Below are positions 8,362 to 16,657 of a stretch of DNA of 64,000 nucleotides, piece after piece. Both the position numbers and the translations under genes were made by a program. How positions within the stretch are numbered: position 1 is the stretch's first letter; the number at the start of each line of letters is the position of its first letter. The notes beneath the pieces are model-generated. The model made no database searches. It was not told the DNA's origin and saw only the letters and a program-made list of their open reading frames with translations. The DNA is from Sphingobacterium sp. SRCM116780 (GTDB lineage Bacteria; Bacteroidota; Bacteroidia; Sphingobacteriales; Sphingobacteriaceae): NCBI RefSeq assembly GCF_021442025.1, contig NZ_CP090446.1, positions 2,604,001 through 2,668,000 on the forward strand. Reading direction: 5' to 3'.

Positions 8362-9807
8362 TTATGATCCTAAATCACTGATCCAAATATAGATATTGCC
8401 ATCAGAGGGAATGTTAAGTCTTTTCCGTATGCGATTTTTTCTATTTTGTACCGCAGAGGGGGTAATGAACATATAGGTTGCGATTACTTTGGTTGAAAAG
8501 TTGAGTTTAAGATAAGCGCAAAAAATAAGCTCTGAAGGTTGAAGCTCTGGATTTATTGTTAGAAGAGCATTTATAAAACTTGGATACTTTTCGCTAAATC
8601 TATATAAAAAATCGGGAGAGTTTTTCGCAGCTAATTCAACGATCTTTTCGTAAGTGTCTGTATGCACCTTACCTTCTAACGTACGCATTTCGACATCTTT
8701 CATTTTCAATAACTGTCTCTTTTTCCTTATCTGAATAGCCAGAACCCCCAATGCACCTATAACGAGCAGCACAAGCGCCAACAGCATATAGGTATTTTTG
8801 AGTTGTTTTTTTGAAAATGATGTTAATCTACTATTTGCGATAATTTCTACAGCTATTTGTGTATTCTTCTGTTTCAGCACATACATACTGTCCCATTTTT
8901 TTTTATATAGGTCTAGATATAGCGCTTGTTTAGATAGATTTTTTAACCCTTTATAGTTATCAGCCGTTACATTATATACACTAAATATAAAGTTATTTCT
9001 TTTCTCAGCTTCCGCAATTGGTAAGACCTTAAAACACATATCCAACGACTCTTGATACCTTTTTTGCTTGTTCAGAATAATTGCTGATTGCATTAAACCC
9101 ATTAAATAATACTTGGACTTATTGATGCTATCTAAAAGTTTCCCTTTCTGATTATACCATGTCGCAGAATCTAAGTTCCCAGTAGTCGCTAGATGAAAGC
9201 GCGCAACGCTGTAATAGAACACGGTCTGTTCTGATTTAGATATCAAAGGAACCAACGATCTTGCCATATTCAAATAATAAGATGAGCTATCTGCATGATT
9301 ATTACTTTGATGAGCCGCCTTAACCGAAAGATACGCGCGAAATAAAAGAAGATTTCGTACGGAGTCCTGTTTTATATCTTTCGCGATATGTAACATCTCC
9401 AAAAACATCTTGTCAGCTTGATCGGTAAAACCGAGTGACAAATAATTATTTCCAAATAAGCTCTTCACATTCGCCAGCATTTCTTGATTCTTTTCTAGGT
9501 ATGGTTCATACTGAGTCTCTATCTTTTTTAATATTTCCAGACTTTCCTTATACATTTCCAGTCCCTTAAAGGAATACGCAATTCTGAAATAGCTTTTCAC
9601 AATCCCTTCCGTATTTTTATCCTTTTCAGCATACTGTAATGCTTTTTGCGATAGCGCTATTGCCTTCTCATAATGATTATTCTCATTCTCTTCTTGCGCA
9701 AGCTGCAATATCTCATTCATCTTCTTGTTCTGACCTTGACTACAAATTGGGTAGCTTAGGAGAACTAAAAAGATGAGCAGATAAAAAGAAAAGCAATATC
9801 GTATCAT
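8362..9807 (-). CDS. Membrane-anchored TPR-HTH transcriptional regulator
   Basis: 481 residues: an N-terminal signal/anchor (residues ~5-22), TPR-like helical repeats over ~30-330 (for example YEKAIALSQKALQYAEK and YKESLEILKKIE), one membrane segment (~342-360, LLALVLLVIGALGVLAIQI), a short linker, and a C-terminal helix-turn-helix of the LuxR-like kind (FSTKVIATYMFITPSAVQN then RKNRIRKRL). This places the TPR sensor outside the inner membrane and the DNA-binding domain inside, a one-component design frequent in Bacteroidota. It is encoded upstream on the same strand as the three cassettes, and all three carry the same direct-repeat operator, so it is the likely activator. A decayed paralogue lies just downstream. 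Confidence 0.82.
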   Translation of the reverse strand: MIRYCFSFYLLIFLVLLSYPICSQGQNKKMNEILQLAQEENENNHYEKAIALSQKALQYAEKDKNTEGIVKSYFRIAYSFKGLEMYKESLEILKKIETQYEPYLEKNQEMLANVKSLFGNNYLSLGFTDQADKMFLEMLHIAKDIKQDSVRNLLLFRAYLSVKAAHQSNNHADSSSYYLNMARSLVPLISKSEQTVFYYSVARFHLATTGNLDSATWYNQKGKLLDSINKSKYYLMGLMQSAIILNKQKRYQESLDMCFKVLPIAEAEKRNNFIFSVYNVTADNYKGLKNLSKQALYLDLYKKKWDSMYVLKQKNTQIAVEIIANSRLTSFSKKQLKNTYMLLALVLLVIGALGVLAIQIRKKRQLLKMKDVEMRTLEGKVHTDTYEKIVELAAKNSPDFLYRFSEKYPSFINALLTINPELQPSELIFCAYLKLNFSTKVIATYMFITPSAVQNRKNRIRKRLNIPSDGNIYIWISDLGS

Positions 9808-10160
9808 TAGCGTACTTTTATAGTATCAACAGTAGTAATTATTATTTTGTTTACACTTTTATTGTAAAGTCTAGTTTTTTCATTTGGTTGAAACAAATGC
9901 ATGAACTCTTACATAATTGCATTTGTTATCTATAGCGTTTAGGCTTAAAAAGCTCTGCAAAGGAAGAAGGTTTTCTTTACAAAAAGAATAATTTCACTTC
10001 ACTTGTAGCGCAACCACTACAAGATAATACATATGTTACAATAGCGTTACACAATGATTCAAACACCATAAATATGTATTAAATAGCAGAAATAAGGAAA
10101 TAAAATGGAGCCCAGAGAGAATTATCCTCTTAACATCGTCAAACAATCGATTGATTGCTA
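9808..10160. other. Non-coding stretch upstream of the TPR-HTH regulator
   Basis: Holds the leader of the regulator gene; no -7 box matching TAnnTTTG with a good -33 partner was identified, and no other gene is visible. Confidence 0.45.
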
Positions 10161-10190
10161 AAAATAAAAAGCCGTGTCTCTCGACAGGGC
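10161..10190 (-). terminator. Terminator after NTF2-like gene 1
   Basis: Stem GCCGTGTC / GACAGGGC (one mismatch) with a TCTC loop. On the minus strand it is followed by a T-rich run. First of a family of TCTC/TCAC-loop terminators found after each NTF2-like gene. Confidence 0.7.
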
Positions 10191-10291
10191 TCTCTCTTTA
10201 GATAAACATATGATTTTTGTTGTGATCTTACTATATTTAGATCAAACTCACTTGTCTTAGTCTGAAGCTATATTTCAAAAGAACACGACAA

Positions 10292-10726
10292 CTATTGATA
10301 AGAATTTACAGAACTTGATACTTTCCAAGCACCGCCTTCATTGACTAACATAACCAAATCTATCTTGGTAAAATCTTCAAATTTCATCGTCACTCTAGCG
10401 ATCATATAATGAGCAGACTCGTCCATAATTGTTGTTGTTGTCTGACAGTTCATCTTTTTCCCTTTTTGTTTTTTCAAAAAGTCAAGCACTTCTTCACGAT
10501 TATAGTTTTGCAATTTTGGTCCTTGTACTTTCAGGTTGAAATCAGAAGCAAACAATTGCTCCACTCCTTTTGATTCCCCCTCAGTCATTACATCGATATA
10601 ATGATCGATCGCCAAGTTTGCACTGGACAGATTAACAATTTCTTTTTTTGGTTTGCTTGCAGCCATTGTCCATGTCGATAAGGAGATCAAAGCTGTCATT
10701 GCGAATGTTTTTACTAACGTTTTCAT
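10292..10726 (-). CDS. Secreted NTF2-like protein, paralogue 1
   Basis: 144 residues: signal peptide (MKTLVKTF, hydrophobic core, cleavage near TMAA at ~20-23), then one small domain of about 120 residues with YIDVMTEGESKGVEQLF, a FLKKQKG helix and C-terminal strands ending GGAWKVSSSVNSYQ. The opening helix plus curved sheet pattern matches the NTF2-like (lumazine-binding-like/DUF4878-type) superfamily found in many secreted Bacteroidota proteins. No catalytic residues can be assigned. Five paralogues occur in this window. Its promoter has the GGTAAAT/GGTGAGT operator and a TAATTTTG box. Ligand unknown. Confidence 0.82.
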   Translation of the reverse strand: MKTLVKTFAMTALISLSTWTMAASKPKKEIVNLSSANLAIDHYIDVMTEGESKGVEQLFASDFNLKVQGPKLQNYNREEVLDFLKKQKGKKMNCQTTTTIMDESAHYMIARVTMKFEDFTKIDLVMLVNEGGAWKVSSSVNSYQ

Positions 10727-10821
10727 GTTATCTTTATTTTAAAGGTTCGTTTTCTCTTGTTTATATGTAGAAGTCGCTTAACTATTGTTTTTGTTGCAAC
10801 AATTCCTTCAACTTACTTATT

Positions 10822-10910
10822 CAAAATTAAGACAAACAACAGGATGAGTTTATTACATTTAGATGAACAATATCAAAAACTCGGTAAATAGTAACTATTG
10901 GGAGGTGAGT
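10822..10910 (-). promoter_or_regulatory. Promoter with 21-bp direct repeats, NTF2-like gene 1
   Basis: On the minus strand the -7 box TAATTTTG lies at 10822-10829. Two direct repeats, ATTTACC (10883-10889) and ACTCACC (10904-10910), are 21 bp apart start to start; 53 bp separate the box from the nearer one. The same arrangement precedes three other NTF2-like genes. Two-turn spacing of ~9-bp repeats is typical of LytTR-domain binding sites. Confidence 0.72.
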
Positions 10911-10921
10911 TTGGTGACAAT

Positions 10922-10948
10922 AAAAAAAGCCGCATCTCACGACGGGGC
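10922..10948 (-). terminator. Terminator after NTF2-like gene 2
   Basis: Stem GCCGCATC / GACGGGGC with a TCAC loop and a run of seven A on the plus strand (T-run in the transcript). The stem has two mismatches and is the weakest of the family. Confidence 0.5.
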
Positions 10949-11062
10949 TCTCTCCTTAGATAAACATATGATTTTTTGTTTTGATCTTGATATCCTTGCA
11001 TCAAGATAATATGTCCAACATAGTATCACTCTCGAAAGAATTTTCATATGAAATACGTCATA

Positions 11063-11497
11063 CTATTGATAAGCATTCACGGAACTTGATACTTTCCAAG
11101 TGCCGTCTTCGTTGATCAACGTAATGATATCTGTCTTCGTAAAATCTTCAAATTTCAGTGTAATCTTAGCCACCATATAATCCGCTGACTTTTCCAAAAT
11201 ATTTGTTATTGTTTCACAGTTCATCTTCTCTCCCTTTTGTTTTTTCAAAAAGTTAATCACTTCAGAACGACTGTTTGTTTTCGCATTTACACCTTGTACT
11301 TTCTGGCTAAAGTCGGATGCAAACAATTGCTCCAGCCCTATTGATTGTCCTTCGGTCATTACGTTTACATAATGATCGATCGCTAAGACTGCCGTAGAAA
11401 GATTAATGATTTTTTTTTCGGGTTTGTTAGCAGCCATCGTGTATATGGATACAACAATTAAGGCTATCGTTGTTAATGTTTTCACTAAAGTTCTCAT
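11063..11497 (-). CDS. Secreted NTF2-like protein, paralogue 2
   Basis: 144 residues with signal peptide ending near TMAA and the same domain (YVNVMTEGQSIGLEQLF, FLKKQKGEKMNC, GTWKVSSSVNAYQ). It is the most divergent of the five at promoter level: neither the 21-bp repeats nor a TAnnTTTG box was found upstream, so it may be poorly expressed or read from the upstream paralogue past a leaky terminator. Coding frame intact. Confidence 0.8.
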   Translation of the reverse strand: MRTLVKTLTTIALIVVSIYTMAANKPEKKIINLSTAVLAIDHYVNVMTEGQSIGLEQLFASDFSQKVQGVNAKTNSRSEVINFLKKQKGEKMNCETITNILEKSADYMVAKITLKFEDFTKTDIITLINEDGTWKVSSSVNAYQ

Positions 11498-11796
11498 AGG
11501 TCTTTATTTTATATGTTCACTTTATTAACCTCATCCCTAAATATTTAGGTCCTTAAATCAAAGAATGTATGAAGTAAAGTTGAAATAGAAAGGAGGATAA
11601 AGAAAAGACTGAAGTATATACTGCAACATATACGTGCTTGCTATAAGCATTTTTAACGACGCTACGACAATATTTCTGATTAAGCAACCAAAGCTTTCAA
11701 AATGACCTTTTTAGATATTCTGGAATTGCAAGTATTCATAGATATCATATTTAGCTATATATCCTGCATCGAAGAATAACAACTATAATAAAAAAA
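11498..11796. other. Non-coding stretch upstream of NTF2-like gene 2
   Basis: About 300 bp. The operator and promoter found in front of the other four paralogues are missing here. No gene is visible. Confidence 0.5.
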
Positions 11797-11816
11797 GCCG
11801 CGTCTCACGACGGGGC
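11797..11816 (-). terminator. Terminator after NTF2-like gene 3
   Basis: Stem GCCGCGTC / GACGGGGC (one mismatch), TCAC loop, preceded on the plus strand by a run of A, giving a U-run in the minus-strand transcript. Confidence 0.65.
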
Positions 11817-11925
11817 TATCTACTTAATAAACATATGATTTTTTGCTGTGCTCTTGATGTCCTATACTAGGTCTACTCTAAATGTATTCTTTTTCGAACG
11901 TATACTGACACCAAATAACAAGGTA

Positions 11926-12363
11926 TTATTGATAAGAATTTACAGAACTTGATACTTTCCAAATGCCACCTTCATTGATCAAAGTAATTAAATCCGTCTT
12001 GGTAAAATCTGTAAATTTCATCGTCACTCGAGCAACTCTATATTGTGCAGATTCTTCAATAATTTTTATACTCGTTTCGCAGTTCAGTTTCTCTCCTTTT
12101 TGTTTTTTCAATAAATCGATCACTTCCGAACGGCTATGATTTAGTAATGTATCGATTCCTTGTACTTTCTGACTAAAATCTGTAGCAAACAATTGCTCTA
12201 CTCCTGCTGACTGTCCTTCTGTCATGACCGCAATATAGTTGTCAATAGCATAATCTGCTGTAGAAAGATTAATAATTCCTTTTTCTGGTTTAACCGCAGC
12301 TATTGTACATGTCGATATGGCAATTAAAGCTGCTGCTGTGAATGTTTTTACTAGAGTTTTCAT
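11926..12363 (-). CDS. Secreted NTF2-like protein, paralogue 3
   Basis: 145 residues, one longer than its paralogues because of an extra residue in the loop DTLLNHSRSEV. Signal peptide MKTLVKTFTAAALIAIS, predicted cleavage around TIAA. Conserved features: YIAVMTEGQSAGVEQLF, LLKKQKGEKLNC, GGIWKVSSSVNSYQ. Operator repeats and a TAATTTTG box lie upstream in the intergenic region shared with the divergent DUF1905/YdeI gene. Confidence 0.82.
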   Translation of the reverse strand: MKTLVKTFTAAALIAISTCTIAAVKPEKGIINLSTADYAIDNYIAVMTEGQSAGVEQLFATDFSQKVQGIDTLLNHSRSEVIDLLKKQKGEKLNCETSIKIIEESAQYRVARVTMKFTDFTKTDLITLINEGGIWKVSSSVNSYQ

Positions 12364-12455
12364 AATATCTTTATTTTTTTGTTAGTTTTTTTATTGTGTT
12401 TGTTATATAGTCGCTCAAATTTTATTTTTGTTACACTATTTTTAACTTTCTTATT

Positions 12456-12544
12456 CAAAATTAACACAAGACACCTATTTCGTTTATTATCTTTAGATGA
12501 ACAATAAGGAAAACTCGGTAAACAGTGGGGATCGAAAGGTAAAC
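12456..12544 (-). promoter_or_regulatory. Promoter with 21-bp direct repeats, NTF2-like gene 3
   Basis: The -7 box TAATTTTG is at 12456-12463; direct repeats GTTTACC at 12517-12523 and GTTTACC at 12538-12544 are identical, 21 bp apart, with 53 bp from box to nearer repeat, exactly as at gene 1. This is the best-matched repeat pair of the four. Confidence 0.75.
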
Positions 12545-12615
12545 CGCTATCATTGTTTTTATTTTTAGGAGGTGATAGAACATCTTTCGGGCAATTTTTA
12601 TAAAAAAGATTTGAA

Positions 12616-13146
12616 ATGACGGATAATAATGAACTACTAGCATTCGAGGCTACACTCGAAATCATCGGGATCAATCCTTTTGTCTTTTTACCAAAACCAA
12701 TTCTAACTGAAATTTTAAAGAGAGCAGAAAAAGACAAAGGAAAAATTGCTGTAAAAGGCTGTATAAACGATCATACGAATTATAGACAAACACTTCTCAA
12801 ATACAAAGGAGAATGGCGACTGTATATAAATACCACTATGTTGAAAAATTCACCGAAAAGAATTGGAGAATTACTACGTATCCTGATCGGAATAGATCAA
12901 GAGGAAAGAATAATACCGATACACCCTAAATTTAAAAATGCATTAAAAGAAAATCCACTTGCTGAAGAAGTATTCAATCAGCTCCGTCCATCCTTAAAAT
13001 TGGAAATTGTAAAATATATTTCATTTCTAAAAACCGATAGCAGCGTTGACAGGAATGTGGAGAAAGCGATTAATTTTTTATTGGGAACTGGCGAGTTTAT
13101 CGGTAGAAAGAATTTAAATTCCAAAAGTAAGCAAGAATCTGAATAA
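12616..13146 (+). CDS. DUF1905 / YdeI-OmdA-type protein
   Basis: 176 residues. Residues ~8-95 (FEATLEIIGINPFVFLP, KRAEKDKGKIAVKG, YKGEWRLYINTTML) match the DUF1905 beta-barrel pattern; residues ~105-155 (IPIHPKFKNALKENPLAEEVFNQLRPS, YISFLKTDSSVDRNVEKAI) match the YdeI/OmdA 'bacteriocin-protection' helical domain, which usually follows DUF1905. The last ~15 residues are polar and charged (NLNSKSKQESE), probably disordered. Cytoplasmic. The biochemical function of the family is unknown; the OmdA link to bacteriocin protection is a family name rather than a demonstrated role here. A hairpin terminator follows the stop immediately. Confidence 0.85.
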   Translation: MTDNNELLAFEATLEIIGINPFVFLPKPILTEILKRAEKDKGKIAVKGCINDHTNYRQTLLKYKGEWRLYINTTMLKNSPKRIGELLRILIGIDQEERIIPIHPKFKNALKENPLAEEVFNQLRPSLKLEIVKYISFLKTDSSVDRNVEKAINFLLGTGEFIGRKNLNSKSKQESE

Positions 13147-13176
13147 AAAGAGAATCAAGTATGTTGGTTCTCTTTT
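13146..13176 (+). terminator. Terminator after the DUF1905/YdeI gene
   Basis: Stem AAAAGAGAA...TTCTCTTTT with a short loop begins at the stop codon of the plus-strand gene and ends in TTTT. Confidence 0.7.
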
Positions 13177-13278
13177 CCCAAATGATCTGTCCAATAAATG
13201 ATGTGGTTTACATTTATTTAGCATTTTTTTATCCCAAAATCGATGATAATTAAACTGTACCGTAGAAGATAAGAATAC

Positions 13279-13306
13279 AAAAAGTCGAATTTCCATTCGA
13301 CTTTTT
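13279..13306. terminator. Bidirectional terminator between convergent genes
   Basis: Perfect 12-bp inverted repeat AAAAAGTCGAAT / ATTCGACTTTTT with a TTCC loop. A run of T is present on both strands, so it can end both the catalase transcript (minus) and read-through from the plus-strand gene. Confidence 0.82.
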
Positions 13307-13395
13307 ATGATTAATGATACATGGCCTAAAATTATCCTTGTTTACTTCAGTTTCTTATCAATTTTATTTTCATTCATTCACTAACGATATCGTCA

Positions 13396-15513
13396 TTATA
13401 CAGGTATCTTTCTGTCCTGTTCCCTTTCCCATATACGGTGCCCCTTCATCACCTGGATAAAATCTTCCACTAGGTTGTTTTTAGACTCTAAAATCACCCC
13501 TTTATCTACCTTATCGTCTTTAATATAGGTATTCTGCAACAACTCTTCGGCGCCTTTAGCAAACGCTAGTGCTTTACAATGACGGTATCCCTCATTGATA
13601 AATTGATAATAGTCAGGTTCATTCTTAAGGATTGAAATTGAGTCTCCTTCTGGCGTATAAAAGGCATCGTAGCACACGGAAGCCTCTGTCAGATAGCTGA
13701 ATTGTACAAGCGCTTCCCCTCCTTCTTTAAATTTGACAGGACCAACTTTTGTCGCTATTAACACCGCTTTGGCACCTTCTTCTTCCAATCCATTTTTCAT
13801 TTTATCGATAGATGATTTACTAACCCCATCTGCGATTAAAAATGCAACTTTCCTTGTCCTGATATTTCCTTCGCCCAACTTAACCTCCATACTTAATGCT
13901 GCCGACTTTTCTATCTCTGGTTTTGGAGCTTTAATTGGATATTCGGGATGGTTCTGTCTCGCAAACTGCAAAGTCAGGTCATCCAAATTCGTAGACGGCT
14001 TCAATCCTAAGTGATCACCAACCTTTTTAGCCAACGTACTATCTATCTGATTTAGAATGGCCAATTCCCTTCTGCGAACATCCTCAGACTTCACCTTAGA
14101 CAATTCAAAACTCAATGCAGAGATGAGATGGTTTTTCTCTGAATCAGACTGCGAATTGAAAAATAATCTTGCTTGGGTAAAATGATCTGCAAAGGACTGA
14201 GATCTATTTCTGATTTTTTTTCCGTCAACTTTTTCAGCGTGTGATTCAAAACCCTTTTCCCCTTTTAACATGGCATGATAAGGACATCCATTTCCTAAAC
14301 TATTGGGGAAATAACTAACATTCCCTTTTAGAATTTCTTGCCTACCAAATCCGTCTTTTTGATTATTATATTTACCATTCACCGGTCTATTTATGGGAAG
14401 TTCATGGAAATTAGGTCCCCCTAAACGGTAATTCTGCGTATCCGCATAAGAGAATATACGACCTTGGAGTAAAGGATCATTACTAAAATCTATACCAGGA
14501 ACCAACCTTCCGGGATCAAATGCAACTTGTTCTGTTTCAGCAAAAAAGTTCTCTGGGTTACGATTTAAAGTCATGGTACCGATGATTTGTACTGGCACTA
14601 ATTCTTCAGGGATAAGTTTAGTAGGATCTAAAATATCAAAAGAAAATTTAAATTCATCCTCTTCTGGTATCAGTTGTATCCCTAGATCCCATTGCGGAAA
14701 ATCACCTCCATCAATTGCTTCCCAAAGGTCTCGTCGATGAAAATCGCTATCGTAACCAGAAATTTTTTGTGCTTCTTGCCACGCCACTTGATGTACACCC
14801 AATTTAGGTTTCCAATGAAATTTCACAAAAGTACCTTTACCTTCTGTATTCACAAATTTGAACGTATGCACACCAAAACCTTCCATCATCCGTAAAGAAC
14901 GAGGTATCGCCCGATCCGACATCGTCCACATCGTCATATGGGCAGCTTCAGGCATCAACGAAATAAAATCCCAAAAGGTATCATGAGCAGATCCTGCCTG
15001 TGGCATTTCATTATTAGGTTCTGGCTTGACAGCGTGAACAACATCAGGAAATTGCATGGCATCCTGAATGAAAAATACAGGAATATTATTCCCGACTAAA
15101 TCATAATTACCCTCTTCCGTATAAAACTTTACCGAAAATCCACGTACATCCCGAGCTAAATCCGTAGATCCTTTAAACCCGGCAACAGTAGAAAATCGGA
15201 CAAAAACTGGCGTTTGAGTTCCTTTTTTTAAAAATTGTGCTCGTGTAATCGAAGAAATATCTACCGTAGACTCGAATACTCCATGAGCACCAGAACCCCG
15301 TGCATGAACGACACGTTCAGGAATACGTTCTCGATCAAAATGTGCCAACTTATCTAAATAAATAAAATCTTCTAATAAAGATGGCCCCCTTTCCCCTGCT
15401 TTAAGTGTATTATTATTATCTGTAATAAATACACCATCGTTGGTTGTCATACCTTTATTGGTATTATCGATGACATGATTGTCTATTTGCTGTGTTTTTT
15501 TATTTTTAGCCAT
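13396..15513 (-). CDS. katE: Large-subunit (HPII-type) catalase
   Basis: Cytoplasmic haem catalase that dismutates hydrogen peroxide. 705 residues, the length of clade-2 catalases. Core residues ~40-500 include the catalytic His in RVVHARGSGAHG (His 70), the VRFSTV and RDVRGFSVKFYTEEG blocks, and the haem-ligand region FSYADTQNYRLGG with its Tyr. The C-terminal ~150 residues (RKVAFLIADGVSKSSIDKMK) form the flavodoxin/DJ-1-like domain typical of the large-subunit type. The first 20 residues are polar, and the ATG at 15513 gives the normal N-terminal arm. Monocistronic: the nearest gene on the same strand ends 275 bp upstream behind a strong terminator. Confidence 0.96.
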   Translation of the reverse strand: MAKNKKTQQIDNHVIDNTNKGMTTNDGVFITDNNNTLKAGERGPSLLEDFIYLDKLAHFDRERIPERVVHARGSGAHGVFESTVDISSITRAQFLKKGTQTPVFVRFSTVAGFKGSTDLARDVRGFSVKFYTEEGNYDLVGNNIPVFFIQDAMQFPDVVHAVKPEPNNEMPQAGSAHDTFWDFISLMPEAAHMTMWTMSDRAIPRSLRMMEGFGVHTFKFVNTEGKGTFVKFHWKPKLGVHQVAWQEAQKISGYDSDFHRRDLWEAIDGGDFPQWDLGIQLIPEEDEFKFSFDILDPTKLIPEELVPVQIIGTMTLNRNPENFFAETEQVAFDPGRLVPGIDFSNDPLLQGRIFSYADTQNYRLGGPNFHELPINRPVNGKYNNQKDGFGRQEILKGNVSYFPNSLGNGCPYHAMLKGEKGFESHAEKVDGKKIRNRSQSFADHFTQARLFFNSQSDSEKNHLISALSFELSKVKSEDVRRRELAILNQIDSTLAKKVGDHLGLKPSTNLDDLTLQFARQNHPEYPIKAPKPEIEKSAALSMEVKLGEGNIRTRKVAFLIADGVSKSSIDKMKNGLEEEGAKAVLIATKVGPVKFKEGGEALVQFSYLTEASVCYDAFYTPEGDSISILKNEPDYYQFINEGYRHCKALAFAKGAEELLQNTYIKDDKVDKGVILESKNNLVEDFIQVMKGHRIWEREQDRKIPV

Positions 15514-15731
15514 GTTTCTGAGAAGTTAAGATAAGAGATAAAACTAGATGCTATAAGAATGAACAAGCTTATCTCCATTTTGTTCATAATGTGGAAGATT
15601 TTTCTATTTATCCACCAATTTTACAGCACGATTTCTCTATCCATTTCAATAGTCGAATAAATGACCGTCTTTATTTCGAGAAAATAAAATCAAGAAAACG
15701 ATTCAAGATCACAGACTAAAAATATAAAGCA

Positions 15732-15771
15732 AAAAAAGGCAGGTATTTACGCGTAAATACCTGCCTTTTTT
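15732..15771 (-). terminator. Terminator after the small lipoprotein gene
   Basis: Perfect 20-bp inverted repeat with no spacer (left arm AAAAAAGGCAGGTATTTACG), ending in six T. It lies 17 bp after the stop of the 134-residue lipoprotein and isolates it from katE. Confidence 0.85.
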
Positions 15772-15788
15772 ACTGTTCAATAATTCTT

Positions 15789-16193
15789 TTAAAATAACGA
15801 TACAGAGGCTGAAAGATTTGGCCCAGTATTCACATTACCATCTTTAACCACTTTACCACCTTGAAGAATTTGGCATTTTAATGTTGAGTTATTCGCTGGT
15901 CCTGAAGCATTCGCAGTAACCATCGCATATGCCTTCTCTACGGTTACTTCTTTACTTGTCCAAGTTGTTCCTGTCTTATCAGAAGTATCTGAAGTAAAAT
16001 CACCATTTTCACCAAATACAACAACACTGATCTTAACACCTGCAGATCCAATAACACGATATTGAACTTTTACTGTTCCATCTGTTGGAGTGGTAGTATC
16101 ATCATCACTCTTACTGCAAGCACTGAACATGAATACTGAAGCTAATAAAAGCGTGCATCCAACTACTAATTTTCCAATTTTAGATCTTTTCAT
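15789..16193 (-). CDS. Small lipoprotein, MmpS-like fold suspected
   Basis: 134 residues. Signal sequence with lipobox FSAC (Cys 26), then an Asp/Thr-rich linker (SKSDDDTTTPTDG) and an ~90-residue beta domain: VKVQYRVIGSAGVKISVVVFGENG, TWTSKEVTV, LKCQILQGGKVVKD. The strand pattern with a Trp before the middle strand and a C-x-I strand resembles MmpS-type or similar small beta-sandwich lipoproteins, but the match is by eye only. Expected on the periplasmic face of a membrane. It has its own terminator; no partner gene nearby. Confidence 0.72.
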   Translation of the reverse strand: MKRSKIGKLVVGCTLLLASVFMFSACSKSDDDTTTPTDGTVKVQYRVIGSAGVKISVVVFGENGDFTSDTSDKTGTTWTSKEVTVEKAYAMVTANASGPANNSTLKCQILQGGKVVKDGNVNTGPNLSASVSLF

Positions 16194-16497
16194 AGTTTAA
16201 TCTTTGATTATATAATTTATTTTAGTTTAGTTTTGAATTTTAAACAAGAAACGTACCAGTTAAAGCCTAATTTGATTCTATTTTTAAATTTTACTTAATA
16301 AATATTGACTATTAAGATACAAAACAACTACAAAAATCTAATCTAGATAACATCTCACTATATTTTCAACCAGATTTATAATTATTTTTAAAAGTATTTT
16401 TTTTTAAAATATGGTAGCTTAATAACTACAGTAAAATAATTAGATTGCTATATTTTCGAGAAAAGATATAAAGTTATTGATCATTTTAAACAAAAAT
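16194..16497. other. Non-coding stretch upstream of the small lipoprotein
   Basis: Very AT-rich; contains the leader of the lipoprotein gene. No clear TAnnTTTG box and no gene were found. Confidence 0.45.
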
Positions 16498-16519
16498 AGT
16501 CCTATCTCTCGATAGGACT
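16498..16519 (-). terminator. Terminator after the HsdR-N-like gene
   Basis: Perfect stem AGTCCTATC / GATAGGACT with a TCTC loop, followed on the minus strand by TATTTTTG. It lies about 140 bp past the stop and shares the TCTC loop of the NTF2-like terminators. Confidence 0.75.
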
Positions 16520-16657
16520 TTATTCATCAGAGCTTAATCTGTTAAAACCCAAGAACCTTCATGATCTTTCCGAAATTTAGATTTTAGGTTAATTAATCAA
16601 GACTATACTAAGCTATTCAATACTTATGTACTGCAATAGGATGAAAGTGCTTTTGCT

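Noticed and set aside
12360..12737. 125-codon minus-strand frame over the NTF2-like promoter and the DUF1905/YdeI start
   Set aside because: It overlaps a well supported promoter/operator and the opening of a recognised gene; composition is not protein-like.
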